A DNA stretch of 20,635 bases from Lentisphaeria bacterium (lineage in GTDB: Bacteria; Verrucomicrobiota; Lentisphaeria; Oligosphaerales; Oligosphaeraceae), in assembly GCA_016287975.1 (NCBI GenBank), contig JAEEXV010000279.1:1-20635 (forward strand), in the 5' to 3' direction. Positions 1 through 9,200 of the stretch are shown one piece after another. The notes under the pieces were generated by a model. That model saw only the letters and a list, made by a program, of their open reading frames with translations, did no database searches and was not told where the DNA came from. Made by a program: the position numbers and the translations under genes. How positions within the stretch are numbered: position 1 is the first letter of the stretch; each line of letters begins with the position of its first letter.

Positions 1-840
1 AAATACAAGTTCCTCGCCCTCCTCGGCGACGGCTGCATCTCCCAGGCCGACCTCGCCACCATCCGCGACTTCGCCAAAAACGGCGGCACCGTCTATCTCT
101 CCACCATCGGCGCCCAGGCCGACGAACTCGGCAACCGCTACCCCAAATGGCCCTTCGCCGATCTCTTCGGTTTCACCCCCGCGCGCTTCACCAAAATCAA
201 CCAGGTCAAACTCGGCTTCAAGCCCGACGCCTCCGACGCCGTCCAGCCCCTCTTCGCCCGAGGCGCCTATGCCCTGACGCCCGCCCCCAGCCCCGAAAAG
301 GTGCTCCTCTACTCCTTCGATTCCCGACGCAAACCGCTCCCCGCCCTCGTCGAACAGCCCTGCGGCAAAGGCAGGCTCCTCTACCAGACCGTCGTCATCG
401 GCGCATCCCTCTACGCCCAGGAGGGCACCGTCGGCCAGGACTGGCGATACCACCACGACCCCGCCCTCGAAAACCTCTACAAGCAGGTGCTTCGGCGCAT
501 CCTCGGCGACGCCCGCTGCTGGCAGACCGACGCCCCCGACCGCATCCACACCACCATCTACCGCCAGCCAGGCGCCCTCACCATCCACTTCCTCAACGGC
601 GCCGCCTCCAATCTCAGGCACGGGCAGCCCATGCCGCAGCTCTGCCCCGACCCCGCCTGGCCGCCCCTGCAGCAGGACATCACCTTCACCATCCCCTGCG
701 ACAAGGCCAAGGAGGTCTACGCCGTCTCCCCCGACTTCCAGGGCCGCCAGCCGCTCCAGTTCGCCATCCAGGGCGGCAAACTCACCGCCACCCTGCCCAA
801 AAACCTGCTCACCGCCTACACTATCGTGTGGATTCGGTGA
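1..840 (+). CDS. Large secreted glycoside-hydrolase-like protein, 3' part only (5' end outside window)
   Basis: The reading frame is open from the first base and ends at TGA 838-840, giving 279 C-terminal residues. It is a paralogue of the complete gene at 953-4384: both share the segment DFAKNGGTVYL, a PFADLFGF or AFADVFGF segment, the phrase VSPDFQGRQP and the last four residues VWIR. The visible part covers the end of a glutamine-amidotransferase-like (beta-galactosidase trimerisation-like) domain and the C-terminal beta-rich domain. The catalytic part lies upstream of the window, so no activity can be read here. The DNA around the stop codon (TGTGGATTCGGTGA) is identical in both paralogues, and both are followed by the same type of 9-bp repeat element, so gene and downstream element seem to have duplicated together. 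Membership of a carbohydrate-degrading family is inferred from the paralogue. Confidence 0.85.
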   Translation, partial: KYKFLALLGDGCISQADLATIRDFAKNGGTVYLSTIGAQADELGNRYPKWPFADLFGFTPARFTKINQVKLGFKPDASDAVQPLFARGAYALTPAPSPEKVLLYSFDSRRKPLPALVEQPCGKGRLLYQTVVIGASLYAQEGTVGQDWRYHHDPALENLYKQVLRRILGDARCWQTDAPDRIHTTIYRQPGALTIHFLNGAASNLRHGQPMPQLCPDPAWPPLQQDITFTIPCDKAKEVYAVSPDFQGRQPLQFAIQGGKLTATLPKNLLTAYTIVWIR

Positions 841-859
841 CTGGCAAGCGCAAAATGCA

Positions 860-952
860 GGGATACAAGGGATTCAAGAGATAAAGGGGATGTGATGGCG
901 AGAAAGCCAAATCCCCTGAATCCCCTGAATCCCCTGAATCCCCTGAATCCCC
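860..952. repeat. Inverted 9-bp repeat element between the two hydrolase paralogues
   Basis: A purine-rich left arm (860-892, units such as GGGATACAA and GGGATTCAA) is followed by a small stem-loop (TGGC, GAGAAA, GCCA) and then a right arm of four AATCCCCTG units plus a partial AATCCCC (910-952). The right arm is complementary to the left, so the whole can fold as one long imperfect hairpin. The array ends on the base before the ATG of the next gene, so it occupies the site where a Shine-Dalgarno sequence would be. The lead-in GCGCAAAATGCAGGGAT also occurs, slightly changed, in front of the element at 4404-4656. Confidence 0.85.
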
Positions 953-3900
953 ATGAAACCCGCGTCCCTCTTCCTTTTCGCCCTCCTTGCCACCGCATGC
1001 GCAGGCCCCTTCACCGTGGTCGCCGATGGCGATCACATCGCCATCCACCATCGCGGGCGCGTGCTGGTCGAAACCGTGCGCACCTCGGCGATGCCGCGCG
1101 GCGAGTTCGGCCTCGCGCCGAAGCAGTCAGAGACCACGCTGCCGGACGGCACGCGCGTGTGGAACCGCTGGAGCGAAGACCCCGAGACCCGCATCCGCCA
1201 GGAAATCGCCCTCGCCCCCGACGGCAGCCAGGTCGAAATCTCCATGCTCACCTCCGCCAAGGCCGACCACAAATACCACGACCGCCTCCTTGACCTCTTC
1301 CTCCCCTGGGAGCGCGTCCAGGGCCTCCACTACGAGGGCCTCAACCGCGACGGCCGCTCCTGGACTCCCGCCCAGGGCGACTTCCGCCCCGACACCCCCA
1401 AACGATTCTCCAATGCCGCCTGGCGCTACTTCGCCCTCACCGACGGCAAGGACTTCAACGTCGTCTTCGACCTCAACCCCATCGGCGCGGGAGACTACAT
1501 CTCAGGCTATTCCACGGGCTCCATCCGCGGAGTCTGGACCATCGTCCGCGACGGCGGCCGCCTCCGCCTGGGCGGCGGCACCACCTTCCCCGTCCGCCGT
1601 GGCTGGGGCGGCGGCACCTCTGGCGCCAAGGTCGTCATCCGCGAAGGCAAGATGGCCACCGACTACCCGCGCCACCACGCCCTGCAATCCTTCAGCAGCT
1701 ACATCAACCCCCTCCCCGCCCAGCACGTCCTCTCCTTCGGCGCCATCAGGCACGGAAACCAGTTCACCTCCGCCGACGACGCACGCTACGACGCGCGGCG
1801 CGGTTACGGCTGGCTCGGCACCCCGTCCCTCCGACGCCATGTCGCCTCCCCCGAAGGCGCCTACTACGCCGCCGTCTGCGGCAAGGACGCCACCTTCCGC
1901 ATCAACGGCGCCATACCAGGTGTCCATTTCGTGACCGTCTCCTCGGGAAACTTCACTGGCCTCCCGAACCGCTTCGCCGTCACCGTCAACGGCCGCGAGG
2001 CCGCCCCCATGCAGAGCGTCCCCAAGGGCAAACTCCAGGTGGTCACCATCCCCGTCTGGTGCACCGACGGCGTCCTCGACATCCAGTTCCGAGGCGACTT
2101 CCTCGTCAGCACCATCGCCACGCAGTGCCTCATCGCCAAGGCCGAGGACTTCTCCTTCAACCGCGGCTTCTGGGTCTCCGACGGCTACGAGCCTGGCGAA
2201 CTCTTCCGCAGCGCCGACTACCGCCCCGCCGCCCGCCTCGCCCCCTCCCTCTACGCCCTCGACCTGCCCGTGCCTGGACAGGAGGCCGTCGGCCCCGCCC
2301 GCCAGCCGAAGCGCCTCGTCGAACTCCCTGACGCGAAGGCCCCGCAGCTCGCCTGGATCTACCACTCCAACGTCACCCAGATGACTGGCAACTCCGCCGA
2401 CCTCGCCGAGTTCTCCTCCCCCGAACTGACCGCGCGCTTCATGGAAAACGTCAAGCGCGAGGGCGGCAACACCGTCTTCATCTCAGGGATGCACTCCCGA
2501 CACACCTACCCCGCCCACCTGAAGCGCGGCGTCGAGGCCATCCGACGCTATGCCGCCGCCGCGCACGCGGCGGGCCTCAAGGTCCTCGACCACCACGACT
2601 CGACCCTGCTCTGGAACTGCGATTCAGGATTCCGCGTCATGGCCGAGCGCACCCCCGAACTCCTGCTCAACACCGTCGAACTCACCCCGAGCCCGCAGTT
2701 CTGCATCCTCAACCCCGTCTTCATCCGAACCTACCGCGGCTATCTCCTCGAACTCGTCAAGGCAGGCGTCGACGCCCTCACCGTCGACGAACTCACCTTC
2801 TACCGCCACGGCTGCGGCTGCCGCCACTGCCGCGAGGCCTTCTTCCAGGACACTGGCTGGCGCCTCCCCATGAACGAACTCGACCCACGCCTCAACAACC
2901 TGAAGGATCCCCTCTGGAAGACCTATCTCGCCTGGCGCATGGTCAAACTCGGCAACTGGTGGGCCCAGTTCCGCCGCGAAGCCAAGGCCATCAACCCCTA
3001 TCTCACCATCTGCGTCGACACCACCCACTACGGCTTCACCTCAGGCTACTCCACCCTCGGCCTCGGCTACGACCTCACCGAACTCGCCCGCGCCATCAAC
3101 TACCTCGGCACCGAGATCATGACCCGAAACTGCCTCCAAAGCGAACGCTCGCTGCTCCCGTACCGCAAGATGAAGAACCTCCTGCGCCTCGCCTACGGCA
3201 CCCCCATCTGGGGCTATGTCTACGGCAGCAACGACGACACCAACTACTTCGGATGGGCCGCCTGCAACATGACCGGGCAGAACGGCCTCCTCCTCACCCC
3301 CACCTCCCCCGCCGAATACATCGCCTTCCAGGGCTCCCCCGACAACATGGACCGCGCTTCCGCGACCTCCGTCACCACCGTCGCCCTCCTCTTCTCACGC
3401 TACAGCCGCGACTGGAACCCCTACGGCTCCATGAACCCCGAGTTCTTTGGCTTCGCCCAGGTCCTCGAACGCATGCACGTCTTCTACGACATCATCGGCG
3501 AACAGAGCCTCACCCCGCAGGCCCTCGCCAAATACCAGGCCCTCGTCCTCCCCAACGACACCTGCCTCGCCGACGCCGACATCGCCGCCGTCAAGGACTT
3601 CGCCAAAAACGGCGGCACCGTCTATCTCACCACCACTTCTGGAATGGCCGACGAAATCGGCACCCCCCGCAAGACCTGGGCCTTCGCCGACGTCTTCGGC
3701 TTCCAGCCCGCGCCGCCCGCCCGACCCGCCATCGTCCGCCTCGCCGACCGCCCCGTCGAACTGCGGGGCGCCCCCCACTCCGTCCTCCCGCGCAAGCCCC
3801 TCGCGGCCTGCGCCATCGCCCCCGCCCCGCCCGCCGAAAAGATCCTGCTCTACGCCTTCGACAAAGCGGGCAAGGCCACCCCCGCCCTCGTCAAGCAGCC

Positions 3901-4384
3901 CTACGGCAAGGGCGTTTTCCTCTACCAGTCCGTCGCCATCGCCAGCGCCCTCTTCGCCACCGAAGGCGCCGTCGGCCGCCCCTGGACCTATGACCACGAC
4001 GCCCCCCTCGAAGCCTTCTACCGCGACCGCCTCGACACCGCCTCCGCGGCCTTCTGCGACTGCCGCATCTCCGCCCCCGACCAGGTCCACATCACCCTCT
4101 ACCGCCAGGGCGACGCCCTCGTCCTCCACTTCCTCAACGCCACTGGCGCCGACATCAAGGCAGGCGAGACGCTCTCCGCCAACGCCCCCGCGAACGCCTG
4201 GCCCGCCCCCGCCGCCCCCATCACCATCGCCATCCCCTGCGGCTTCACCCCGCGCGAGGTCTACGCCGTCTCCCCCGACTTCCAGGGCAGGCAGCCCGTC
4301 AGGCACCTCGTCAAGGACGGCCGCGTAAACATCATCCTCCCACCAGCCCTCCTCAAGGCCTACACCCTCGTGTGGATTCGGTGA
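953..4384 (+). CDS. Large secreted glycoside-hydrolase-like protein (GH42/GHL6-like barrel plus amidotransferase-like domain)
   Basis: The product has 1143 residues. The first 18 or so form an export signal (hydrophobic LFLFALLATACA); the Cys could be a weak lipobox, but ordinary signal-peptidase cleavage is as likely. Residues about 20-460 are beta-rich with no family I can name. Residues about 465-830 look like a TIM barrel of the GH42/hypothetical-GH6 type, with GVDALTVDEL near 606-615 as a candidate acid/base or nucleophile strand, directly followed by a cysteine-rich HGCGCRHC stretch that may bind metal. Residues about 835-985 resemble the amidotransferase-like trimerisation domain of GH42 enzymes (ALAKYQALVLPND). 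A beta-rich C-terminal domain closes the protein. It probably acts outside the cytoplasm on a polysaccharide; the substrate is unknown. The start ATG has only CCCC upstream and no Shine-Dalgarno. An upstream tandem paralogue ends at 840. CCGG occurs only twice in the gene. Confidence 0.85.
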   Translation: MKPASLFLFALLATACAGPFTVVADGDHIAIHHRGRVLVETVRTSAMPRGEFGLAPKQSETTLPDGTRVWNRWSEDPETRIRQEIALAPDGSQVEISMLTSAKADHKYHDRLLDLFLPWERVQGLHYEGLNRDGRSWTPAQGDFRPDTPKRFSNAAWRYFALTDGKDFNVVFDLNPIGAGDYISGYSTGSIRGVWTIVRDGGRLRLGGGTTFPVRRGWGGGTSGAKVVIREGKMATDYPRHHALQSFSSYINPLPAQHVLSFGAIRHGNQFTSADDARYDARRGYGWLGTPSLRRHVASPEGAYYAAVCGKDATFRINGAIPGVHFVTVSSGNFTGLPNRFAVTVNGREAAPMQSVPKGKLQVVTIPVWCTDGVLDIQFRGDFLVSTIATQCLIAKAEDFSFNRGFWVSDGYEPGELFRSADYRPAARLAPSLYALDLPVPGQEAVGPARQPKRLVELPDAKAPQLAWIYHSNVTQMTGNSADLAEFSSPELTARFMENVKREGGNTVFISGMHSRHTYPAHLKRGVEAIRRYAAAAHAAGLKVLDHHDSTLLWNCDSGFRVMAERTPELLLNTVELTPSPQFCILNPVFIRTYRGYLLELVKAGVDALTVDELTFYRHGCGCRHCREAFFQDTGWRLPMNELDPRLNNLKDPLWKTYLAWRMVKLGNWWAQFRREAKAINPYLTICVDTTHYGFTSGYSTLGLGYDLTELARAINYLGTEIMTRNCLQSERSLLPYRKMKNLLRLAYGTPIWGYVYGSNDDTNYFGWAACNMTGQNGLLLTPTSPAEYIAFQGSPDNMDRASATSVTTVALLFSRYSRDWNPYGSMNPEFFGFAQVLERMHVFYDIIGEQSLTPQALAKYQALVLPNDTCLADADIAAVKDFAKNGGTVYLTTTSGMADEIGTPRKTWAFADVFGFQPAPPARPAIVRLADRPVELRGAPHSVLPRKPLAACAIAPAPPAEKILLYAFDKAGKATPALVKQPYGKGVFLYQSVAIASALFATEGAVGRPWTYDHDAPLEAFYRDRLDTASAAFCDCRISAPDQVHITLYRQGDALVLHFLNATGADIKAGETLSANAPANAWPAPAAPITIAIPCGFTPREVYAVSPDFQGRQPVRHLVKDGRVNIILPPALLKAYTLVWIR

Positions 4385-4403
4385 TGAAGGCGCGCAAAAA
4401 GCA

Positions 4404-4656
4404 GGGATTGAAGGGATCAAAGGGATACAAGGGATGTGCTGGTGCAAAAAGCAAAAGCATGTCCCCTTGAATCCCTTCAATCCCTTGAATCCCTTGAATC
4501 CCTTGAATCCCTTCAACCCCTTCAACCCCTTCAATCCCTTCAATCCCTTCAATCCCTTCAATCCCTTCAATCCCTTGAATCCCTTGAATCCCTTCAATCC
4601 CTTCAATCCCTTCAATCCCTTCAATCCCTTCAATCCCTTCAATCCCTTGAATCCCC
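4404..4656. repeat. Long inverted 9-bp tandem repeat array upstream of the ThuA-domain gene
   Basis: The left arm (4404-4437) carries GGGATTGAA, GGGATCAAA and GGGATACAA units. A small stem-loop (TGC, AAAAA, GCA) follows. The right arm (4463-4656) has 20 uninterrupted units of AATCCCTTC or AATCCCTTG, with two AACCCCTTC variants, flanked by a partial unit at each end. The phase is kept exactly over 180 bp. Read as protein it would encode Asn-Pro-Phe/Leu repeats, but no start or ribosome-binding site supports translation. The architecture is the same as at 860-952, with a much longer right arm. The array stops 25 nt before the ThuA start codon. Confidence 0.95.
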
Positions 4657-4681
4657 AACCAACCCCCAACCCCCTACTGCC

Positions 4682-5455
4682 ATGATCAAAGTCACCATCT
4701 GGAACGAATTCCGCCACGAGCAGGAAATCCCCGCAATCGCCGCCATCTACCCGAAGGGCATCCATGGCCAACTCGCCGAGGCGCTCGCCGCCGAGGACCT
4801 CGAAATCCGCACCGCCACACTCGACCAGCCGGAACACGGGCTCACCGACGAGGTGCTCCAGTCGACCGACGTCCTCGTCTGGTGGGGCCACTGCGCCCAT
4901 GCGCTGGTCCGCGACGACATCGTCGAGAAGGTCCACCAGCGCATCCTCGAGGGCATGGGCCTCATCGTCCTGCACTCCGGGCATTTCTCCAAGATCTTCA
5001 AGCGCGTCACCGGCTGCACCTGCTCGCTGAAGTGGCGCGAGGCCGGCGAGAAGTGCCGCCTCTGGAACATCGCCCCCACCCACCCCATCACCCAGGGCAT
5101 CGGTGAATACTTCGAACTCCCGCACGAGGAGATGTACGGCGAGCGCTTCGACATTCCCGAGGACGGCAAGGTCATCTTCATCGGCTGGTTCGAGGGCGGC
5201 AACGTCTTCCGAAGCGGCGTCACCTTCGAGCGCGGCTACGGCAAGGTCTTCTACTTCCAGCCCGGCCACGAATCCTACCCCACCTACTACGACGCCAACG
5301 TCATCAAGGTCATCGGCAACGCCATCCGCTGGGCCCGGCCCGTCTTCTTCCGCGCACACTCCGCCCCCAACTCCCCCGCCCTCGAGGAAATCCGCTCCGT
5401 CGACACCGCCCCGCACGCCGCCGTCCTCCAGAACGCCGACGGCACCAATCGGTAA
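4682..5455 (+). CDS. ThuA-domain (trehalose-utilisation-like) protein
   Basis: The 257-residue product has the ThuA fold, a glutamine-amidotransferase-like domain found in sugar-catabolism clusters. The sequence shows the typical blocks: an N-terminal strand (IKVTIWNEF), [14 protein letters not shown] near residues 61-74, [15 protein letters not shown] near 94-108, the PTHPITQGI block near 134-142, and [18 protein letters not shown] near 187-204. It lacks a signal peptide, so it should be cytosolic. The biochemical reaction of ThuA proteins is still poorly defined; a role in handling sugars from the neighbouring hydrolases is inferred from context only. The frame stays open upstream through the 9-bp array, but the ATG at 4682 is the first that gives a normal ThuA N-terminus. 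There is no Shine-Dalgarno (leader is C/A-rich). Unlike the hydrolase genes it contains several CCGG sites. Confidence 0.88.
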   Translation: MIKVTIWNEFRHEQEIPAIAAIYPKGIHGQLAEALAAEDLEIRTATLDQPEHGLTDEVLQSTDVLVWWGHCAHALVRDDIVEKVHQRILEGMGLIVLHSGHFSKIFKRVTGCTCSLKWREAGEKCRLWNIAPTHPITQGIGEYFELPHEEMYGERFDIPEDGKVIFIGWFEGGNVFRSGVTFERGYGKVFYFQPGHESYPTYYDANVIKVIGNAIRWARPVFFRAHSAPNSPALEEIRSVDTAPHAAVLQNADGTNR

Positions 5456-5460
5456 ACGCC

Positions 5461-5655
5461 CGACTCACCCCGCCCCGCATCCACCCCGCGTGTGCCAACG
5501 GGCTTGCCCGCTGGTCGGCTCCGCCTCCCCCCCCCGCGTGTGCCAGCGGGCTTGCCCGCTGGTCGGCCCCGCTTCCCCGCCACCGACTCACCCCACCGCA
5601 TCCACCCCGCGGGTGCCAGCGGGCTTGCCCGCTGGTCGGTCCCGCTTCCCCGCCG
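5461..5655. repeat. Three-copy hairpin repeat between the ThuA gene and the sigma factor gene
   Basis: Three copies of a palindrome, CCAGCGGGCTTGCCCGCTGG or one mismatch from it, lie at 5495-5514, 5543-5562 and 5616-5635. Each is preceded by GTG and followed by TCGG, and C-rich spacers separate them. The first and third copies also share a longer left flank (CGACTCACCCC with CCGCATCCACCCCGCG). Each could form an 8-9-bp stem with a tiny loop, as in REP-type extragenic palindromes. No T-run follows, so these are not classical terminators. The whole 207-nt gap holds no gene that I can support. Confidence 0.85.
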
Positions 5656-5662
5656 CCCCACT

Positions 5663-6238
5663 ATGGCATACACCACCAAGCATTCCATGCTCCAGAAGAT
5701 GCGCGAAGGCGACCAGAAGGCCTGGTTCGAGTTCCGCGAATTCTACCGTCCGCTGATCGCCACGCGCGGGAAGGACTACCGCCTGACCCCCGCCGAAATC
5801 GACACCCTCATCCAGGATGTCCTCGTCGCCGTCTTCAAGGAGCACGTCCTCGCCAACTACGACCAGTCCAAAGGCCATTTTCGGGACTACCTGCGCACCA
5901 TCACCTCCCGCCACGCCAGGCGCATCCTCGACCAGCGCCCCTCGGCCACGCGCATCCCGCAACCGCCCGACGACACCCCCGAGCAGCAGGATCCCCTGGA
6001 GCAGGCCTGGGAAGAGGAATGGAAGCAGTTCCTCTTCCAGAAAGCCCTCGAGGAACTCAAGGCCGCCGTCGACACCACCACCTACATGGCCTTCGAGATG
6101 CACGTCCTCCAGCACCAGCCCGCCGCACAGGTCGCGGAAATCCTCAAACTCACGCCAAACCAAGTCTACCTCATCCGAACCCGCAACGTCGCCAAACTCG
6201 AGGAAATCATCGCCCGCCTGAAAAAGGACCTCGGATAG
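5663..6238 (+). CDS. ECF-type RNA polymerase sigma factor (paired with kinase)
   Basis: The 191-residue protein has the two-domain layout of extracytoplasmic-function sigma factors. Residues about 12-90 match sigma region 2, with WFEFREFYRPLI and the core-binding helix EIDTLIQDVLVAVFKEH. A proline- and acid-rich linker (about 98-118) follows. Residues about 124-185 match region 4, a helix-turn-helix (AAQVAEILKLTPNQVYLIRTR) that would read the -35 box. There is no adjacent anti-sigma gene; instead a receptor-like Ser/Thr kinase starts 21 nt downstream on the same strand. In Planctomycetes, Verrucomicrobia and relatives such pairs are common and the kinase is thought to control the sigma factor, so these two very likely form one signalling unit. 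An upstream in-frame extension would read into the hairpin repeats and is rejected. No Shine-Dalgarno precedes the ATG. Confidence 0.9.
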   Translation: MAYTTKHSMLQKMREGDQKAWFEFREFYRPLIATRGKDYRLTPAEIDTLIQDVLVAVFKEHVLANYDQSKGHFRDYLRTITSRHARRILDQRPSATRIPQPPDDTPEQQDPLEQAWEEEWKQFLFQKALEELKAAVDTTTYMAFEMHVLQHQPAAQVAEILKLTPNQVYLIRTRNVAKLEEIIARLKKDLG

Positions 6239-6259
6239 CCATTCGACACCTCCCCGCCT

Positions 6260-9200
6260 ATGCCCCTCGCCCCCGACGAATCCTTTGCTGGCTGCCGCCT
6301 CATCGGGCGCTGCGGACACGGCGCCTACGGCACGGTATTCCTGGCCGAGGATGCGGCGGGGCGGCGGGTCGCGCTCAAGGTATTCGACTCCCCCGAGGCG
6401 GGCGAACGCGAATTGCGCGGCATCCGCAACTACATGCGGCTGCCTGAGGGAAATCCGTCCCTGATCGGAATCCACCACGCTGGCATCGAGAACGGGCGGT
6501 TCTTCTACATCATGGAACTTGCCGACAACGTCGGCACGCCCGACGGCGAATATATCCCCGACACCCTCGCACGGCGCATGCAGCGCCAGCCCCGAATGCC
6601 GCTTCCCGAGGCGCTCGCCATCTGCGGGCGGCTCCTGGACGGGCTGGAGGCGATGCACCGCGCAGGGCTCCTGCACCGCGACATCAAGCCCGAGAACATC
6701 CTCTTCGTCCAGGGCCGACCCAAACTCGGCGATCCAGGCATGGCGGGCGACTACACCCACACCATCTCCGTTGCGGGCACCCTCGGCTTCATCCCGCCTG
6801 AACTCTTCAACGCCTCCGCCAGGCCTTCCCCCTCCACCGACCTCTACGCCCTGGGCAAGGTCCTCTACTGCCTCGTCACTGGCAACGCCCCAGGGGACTT
6901 CCCGACCATGCCGCCCGACCTGCCGTCGGAGACCCTCGTCCAGATCTGCCTCCCCCTCGCCAAAATCTGCAACAACCTCCCCGAAAAACGCTGCCAGACC
7001 TGCGCCGAATGCCGCGCCATCCTCGCCCAGGCCGCCCGCCCGCGCACTGGCCTCCCGCGCCTCTGGCACCGCCTCCGCGGCGACCGCGCCTGGCGCAGGC
7101 GCTTCCTCGCCGCCACCGCCATCCCCGCAGTCCTCTGCCTCCTCCTTGCGGGCGGCCTCGGATGGCTCCACCATCTGCGCCCCCGACCGCAACGCACCCA
7201 CGCCCCCACCACCACGACGGCGCCAGCCGGACAGACCGATACCCGCGCCAATCTCCGCAAACGCCTCGCGGAGCATCGCACGCACCAGGCCTTCATCGAG
7301 ATGCAACTCGACTCCCTGCACGACAGTTTCCCCCTTGCGCCGCGTCTTCAGCACATCTCCGACGCCCTGGAAGCGGAGGACCTCACGCGCGCAAAAACGC
7401 TGCTTGACGCCTTGGACGCCAATCTCGGGCACCTGGCCGCAGTGCACCTCCCCGTCGACACATCCGCCACCGAGCTGCCTCCGGAATCCCTCCGCGGAAA
7501 CGTCCTCCTCTACGGCTATCTCGAGTCACCGCTCGGCGCCTGTCTACCCGCCGAACAGCGGCAGGCCCTTCGGCAACGCATCCTCACCCTCTCCGCCACA
7601 CCGCCCCAGGAGGGGCGGGACGCCCCACGACCATCCCCCCGCATGCGCCTCGTGGAGCACCGCGCGCACCAGGCCCATCTCGCGACGCAACTCCGCCTCC
7701 TGCACGACGGCTTCCCCCTCGCCGAGCGTCTCCAGGGCATCTCCGACGCCCTGGAGGCCAATGACCTGCCCCGTGCGCAAACGTTGCTCGACGCGCTGGA
7801 CGCCGACCTCGGGCGCCTCGCCGCCGCGCACCTCCCCGCCAGTCAAGCCGCCACCCGCCTGACCCCCGCATCCCTCCGCGCAAACGCCCGCCTCTACGGC
7901 TATCTCGCCTCCCCGCTCGGCGCCTGGCACCTCCCCGACGACCAGCGGCAGGCCCTCCGCCAGCGCGCCGACGCCGAGGCCGACGCGCTTTTCGGCACTG
8001 GACACGCCCCCCGCAATGGCGCGCCGTTCCGCTTCTCACGAGGGGCGGCCTTCCGCATGCCGTTCCTGCCGCCAGGCGCCTTTGAGTCGCCTACGACGCA
8101 AAAGACCGAGACCATCGACTACCCGTTCTGGATTCTCGACAGCGAGGCGTCGAACCAACTGGTCGGCCAGTGCCTGCGTGAACTCCGCCGCCAGGGCGGC
8201 CGCCCCCAGGCGCCCGCCACCCGCCTGGCCTGGAATGACATGCTCGCCGCATGCAAGGCCCTCGACCAGACCCTCCGGCGGGAAGTCGCCTTCCCGCCAG
8301 GATACTGCATCCGAATCCCGACCGAGGCCGAATGGGAATACGCCGCCCTCGGAGGCGCCACTGGAAACGCCCCGTCTTCCATGCCCATCCCAACCGACGC
8401 CACGCTCTCCCCCATCCAAAGCGGCCCCCCCTCCAGCCTCGGCATCTATGACCTCGACCGCAATCTCGCCGAAGCCGTGACCCCCTATCCCGATTTGCGC
8501 CTGCGCCGCGATGGCGTCATCGTTCGAGGCGCGCATTTCCGTTCCAAAGGTACTGGCATCACCGAACGCCACTTTATGTTCCGCGATGAAGACGCCATCG
8601 ACACCATCGGATTCCGCCCCGTCCTCGCCCCCGCCCCCGACACCTACTATAACCGCGCATGGTTCCACGGGCCGCAGTTCTTCGTCGCCGCAATCGGCAA
8701 ACGGGACTACGGCGGCATTTGCAGCCGCATGTCCCGAATGACCTGGAACCAGGCCCGCGCCTTCGCCGCCTCCTTCGGCGCGCGCCTCCCCGAACCCGAC
8801 TCCTATCAAGACTTCGAACGCATCTTCAGCTTCATCGACGCCGACCGAGATGCCCCCGCATTCCTGGGCTTCCACTTCCAAGACGGTGGATGGAAACGCC
8901 TCTCAGACAACGCACCAGTCGACCGACACCGGCTCATTCTTCGCCTGGACAGGAAAACTTCGCCGCGGCCGCAGGACGCCATCAGCATCCGCCTGCCCTT
9001 GACATACCAGCTCATCCCCCCAGACGCCACACTTGACAACCATATCTTCGAATGGCCAGGTGACAACGGCTTCCAGAACCGCACCACGCCCACCTGCTCC
9101 GAGACCTTTGCGCTGGACGGACGCCGCTATGGCATCCTGCGCATCCGGCTTCCAGCGATGCTTCACGCGACCTTCCTCGGCCTCGCCGGCCTCAGGCCCC

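Noticed and set aside
4463..4656. CRISPR array
   Set aside because: The 9-bp units are directly joined with no spacers and no cas gene is present.
4436..4681. Upstream extension of the ThuA gene, or a separate small protein of Asn-Pro-Phe/Leu repeats
   Set aside because: The 9-bp array keeps frames open by chance because its period is a multiple of three. ThuA homologues start at the ATG at 4682.
3395..5416. A 673-residue open frame on the - strand
   Set aside because: It is antisense to the hydrolase and ThuA genes, crosses the repeat array and has a Gly/Val/Asp-rich composition typical of shadow frames in GC-rich DNA.
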